Assembly (NCBI RefSeq): GCF_026004055.1
Contig: NZ_BPIJ01000001.1
Span: 1,240,001-1,304,000 of the forward strand
Direction: 5' to 3'
Origin: Meiothermus sp.
Lineage (GTDB): Bacteria; Deinococcota; Deinococci; Deinococcales; Thermaceae
DNA length: 64,000 nucleotides
Part shown: positions 63,419-64,000 of the stretch, piece after piece
Layout of the letters: each line of letters starts with the position of its first letter
How positions within the stretch are numbered: the first letter of the stretch is position 1
The notes under the pieces: model-generated
Seen by the model: only the letters and a program-made list of their open reading frames with translations
Database searches by the model: none
What the model was told of the DNA's origin: nothing
Position numbers and translations under genes: made by a program

Positions 63419-64000
63419 TCAGTTGAGCATCTCCAGAAAACTAACCGTCCAGTCCAAAGCCTGGCCCTCCTGTTTTAGCTGCTCGAGGGTGGCTGGGTCG
63501 AACAGGTGGGCAAGCTGCTCCAGGCCCGCTTGAAGTACGGGTTGTTCGGCTGGGGTTAGCACGATCTCGTGACCCTGACGCATGGCCTGGGCAGCACCCA
63601 AAAGCCGCGTCGATTGGGCAGGGTTGCTGTGGATGAGCAGGAGGGCCAGGGTCTCAAGGTAGCGGGTTATGGTGAGAGGGTCGGTGGTTTGCTGCGCAAT
63701 GGGGAAGCCGCTACGCAGGTGTTCTTTGGCCTCTGCAAGGTTCCCCTCTTGCAGGGCGGTCTCGGCCAGACCCAACAAGGCATAGGCAATCCCTGGCTTC
63801 AACCCCAGAGACCGATGGGTTTGCAGACCCTGGTTGAACAGTTGCCTTGCTGCCTCGAGATGGCCCTTTTGCAACATGACCGTACCCAGTTCACTGGTTA
63901 CGAATCCAATTTTGAGTCCGTGCCCTAGTTCGCGGTAAATCTGCAGACTCTGTTGCAGCCTGGCTTCGGCTACTTCGGGCTGGCCCTGGTCTCGAGCGGT
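63419..64000 (-). CDS. TPR-containing regulator or ATPase, C-terminal part, N-terminus beyond window
   Basis: The frame is open from the right edge to a stop at 63419 (193 residues visible). It holds TPR-like helical pairs (LEAARQLFNQGLQTHRSLG, YALLGLAETALQEGNLAEAKEHL). The tail ARLLGAAQAMRQG-type motif, seen as STRLLGAAQAMRQG, followed by PAEQPVLQAGLEQLAHLFDPATLEQLKQEGQALDW, is typical of the C-terminus of large LuxR/AfsR-type ATPase regulators. The full domain set cannot be seen. An ATG at 63877 lies inside the frame, but coding similarity continues upstream of it. Confidence 0.65.
   Translation of the reverse strand, partial: TARDQGQPEVAEARLQQSLQIYRELGHGLKIGFVTSELGTVMLQKGHLEAARQLFNQGLQTHRSLGLKPGIAYALLGLAETALQEGNLAEAKEHLRSGFPIAQQTTDPLTITRYLETLALLLIHSNPAQSTRLLGAAQAMRQGHEIVLTPAEQPVLQAGLEQLAHLFDPATLEQLKQEGQALDWTVSFLEMLN

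Overview
The window looks like a chromosomal segment of a moderately thermophilic Deinococcota bacterium of the family Thermaceae, most likely Meiothermus. The evidence is a GC-rich sequence, a Gfh1-type GreA paralogue, a LysN-like aminotransferase, an N-terminally minimal spermidine synthase gene, and many genes whose start codon lies only 6-8 nt after a TANNNT -10 box (leaderless mRNAs). The genus is an inference from these traits; no 16S rRNA gene is present.

Positions 1-39572 are mostly housekeeping: TPR proteins, a NYN protein, queA, cysE, a GrpB-family protein, yebC, fabF, a triheme cytochrome c, a cysteine-desulfurase-like enzyme, two lipoproteins, dgt, a LysN-like aminotransferase, pyrF, a DNA polymerase III delta' gene, a phosphoesterase, a DsbA-like oxidoreductase, speE and a speD-like gene that has lost its catalytic residues, an R2-like ligand-binding oxidase, slyD, a cysteine synthase gene, radA, a PIN-TRAM protein, murA, an RHH regulator, rsmF, acpS and an SDR enzyme. 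A marR-tolC-tolC-MFP-RND efflux operon, gfh1 and lysS follow. Between these genes sit two families of short non-coding inverted-repeat elements (MITE-like): a 340-bp family with 13-bp ends and apparent TAA target duplications, and a 130/200-bp family.

Positions 39680-63095 form one CRISPR-Cas island. A single leftward operon of 14 overlapping or closely spaced genes encodes a type I-C system (cas3, cas5, cas8c, cas7 and cas4, cas1, cas2) with a complete type III-B cassette (cmr1-cmr6 plus a CARF-HEPN Csx protein) inserted between cas7 and cas4. Cas3 is fused at its N-terminus to a full HTH-WYL-WCX transcription regulator, and a 15-bp palindrome lies next to its promoter -10 box. Cas10 (Cmr2) lacks the HD nuclease domain but keeps GGDD, so it probably acts by cyclic oligoadenylate signalling to the Csx protein. 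The island is bracketed by two arrays of the same 37-bp repeat (12 and 47 repeats). Their 183-bp leaders are nearly identical and face each other in inverted orientation. Each leader carries a promoter that would start transcription at the first repeat. A TPR-winged-helix regulator and a 53-codon membrane peptide lie between cas3 and the second array.

Both effector types can share crRNAs, because the repeat ends in the ATTGAAAC tag. Adaptation (Cas1-Cas2-Cas4) feeds both arrays. Beyond the island are a terminator, tRNA-Leu(UAA) and the C-terminal part of a TPR regulator that runs off the right edge.
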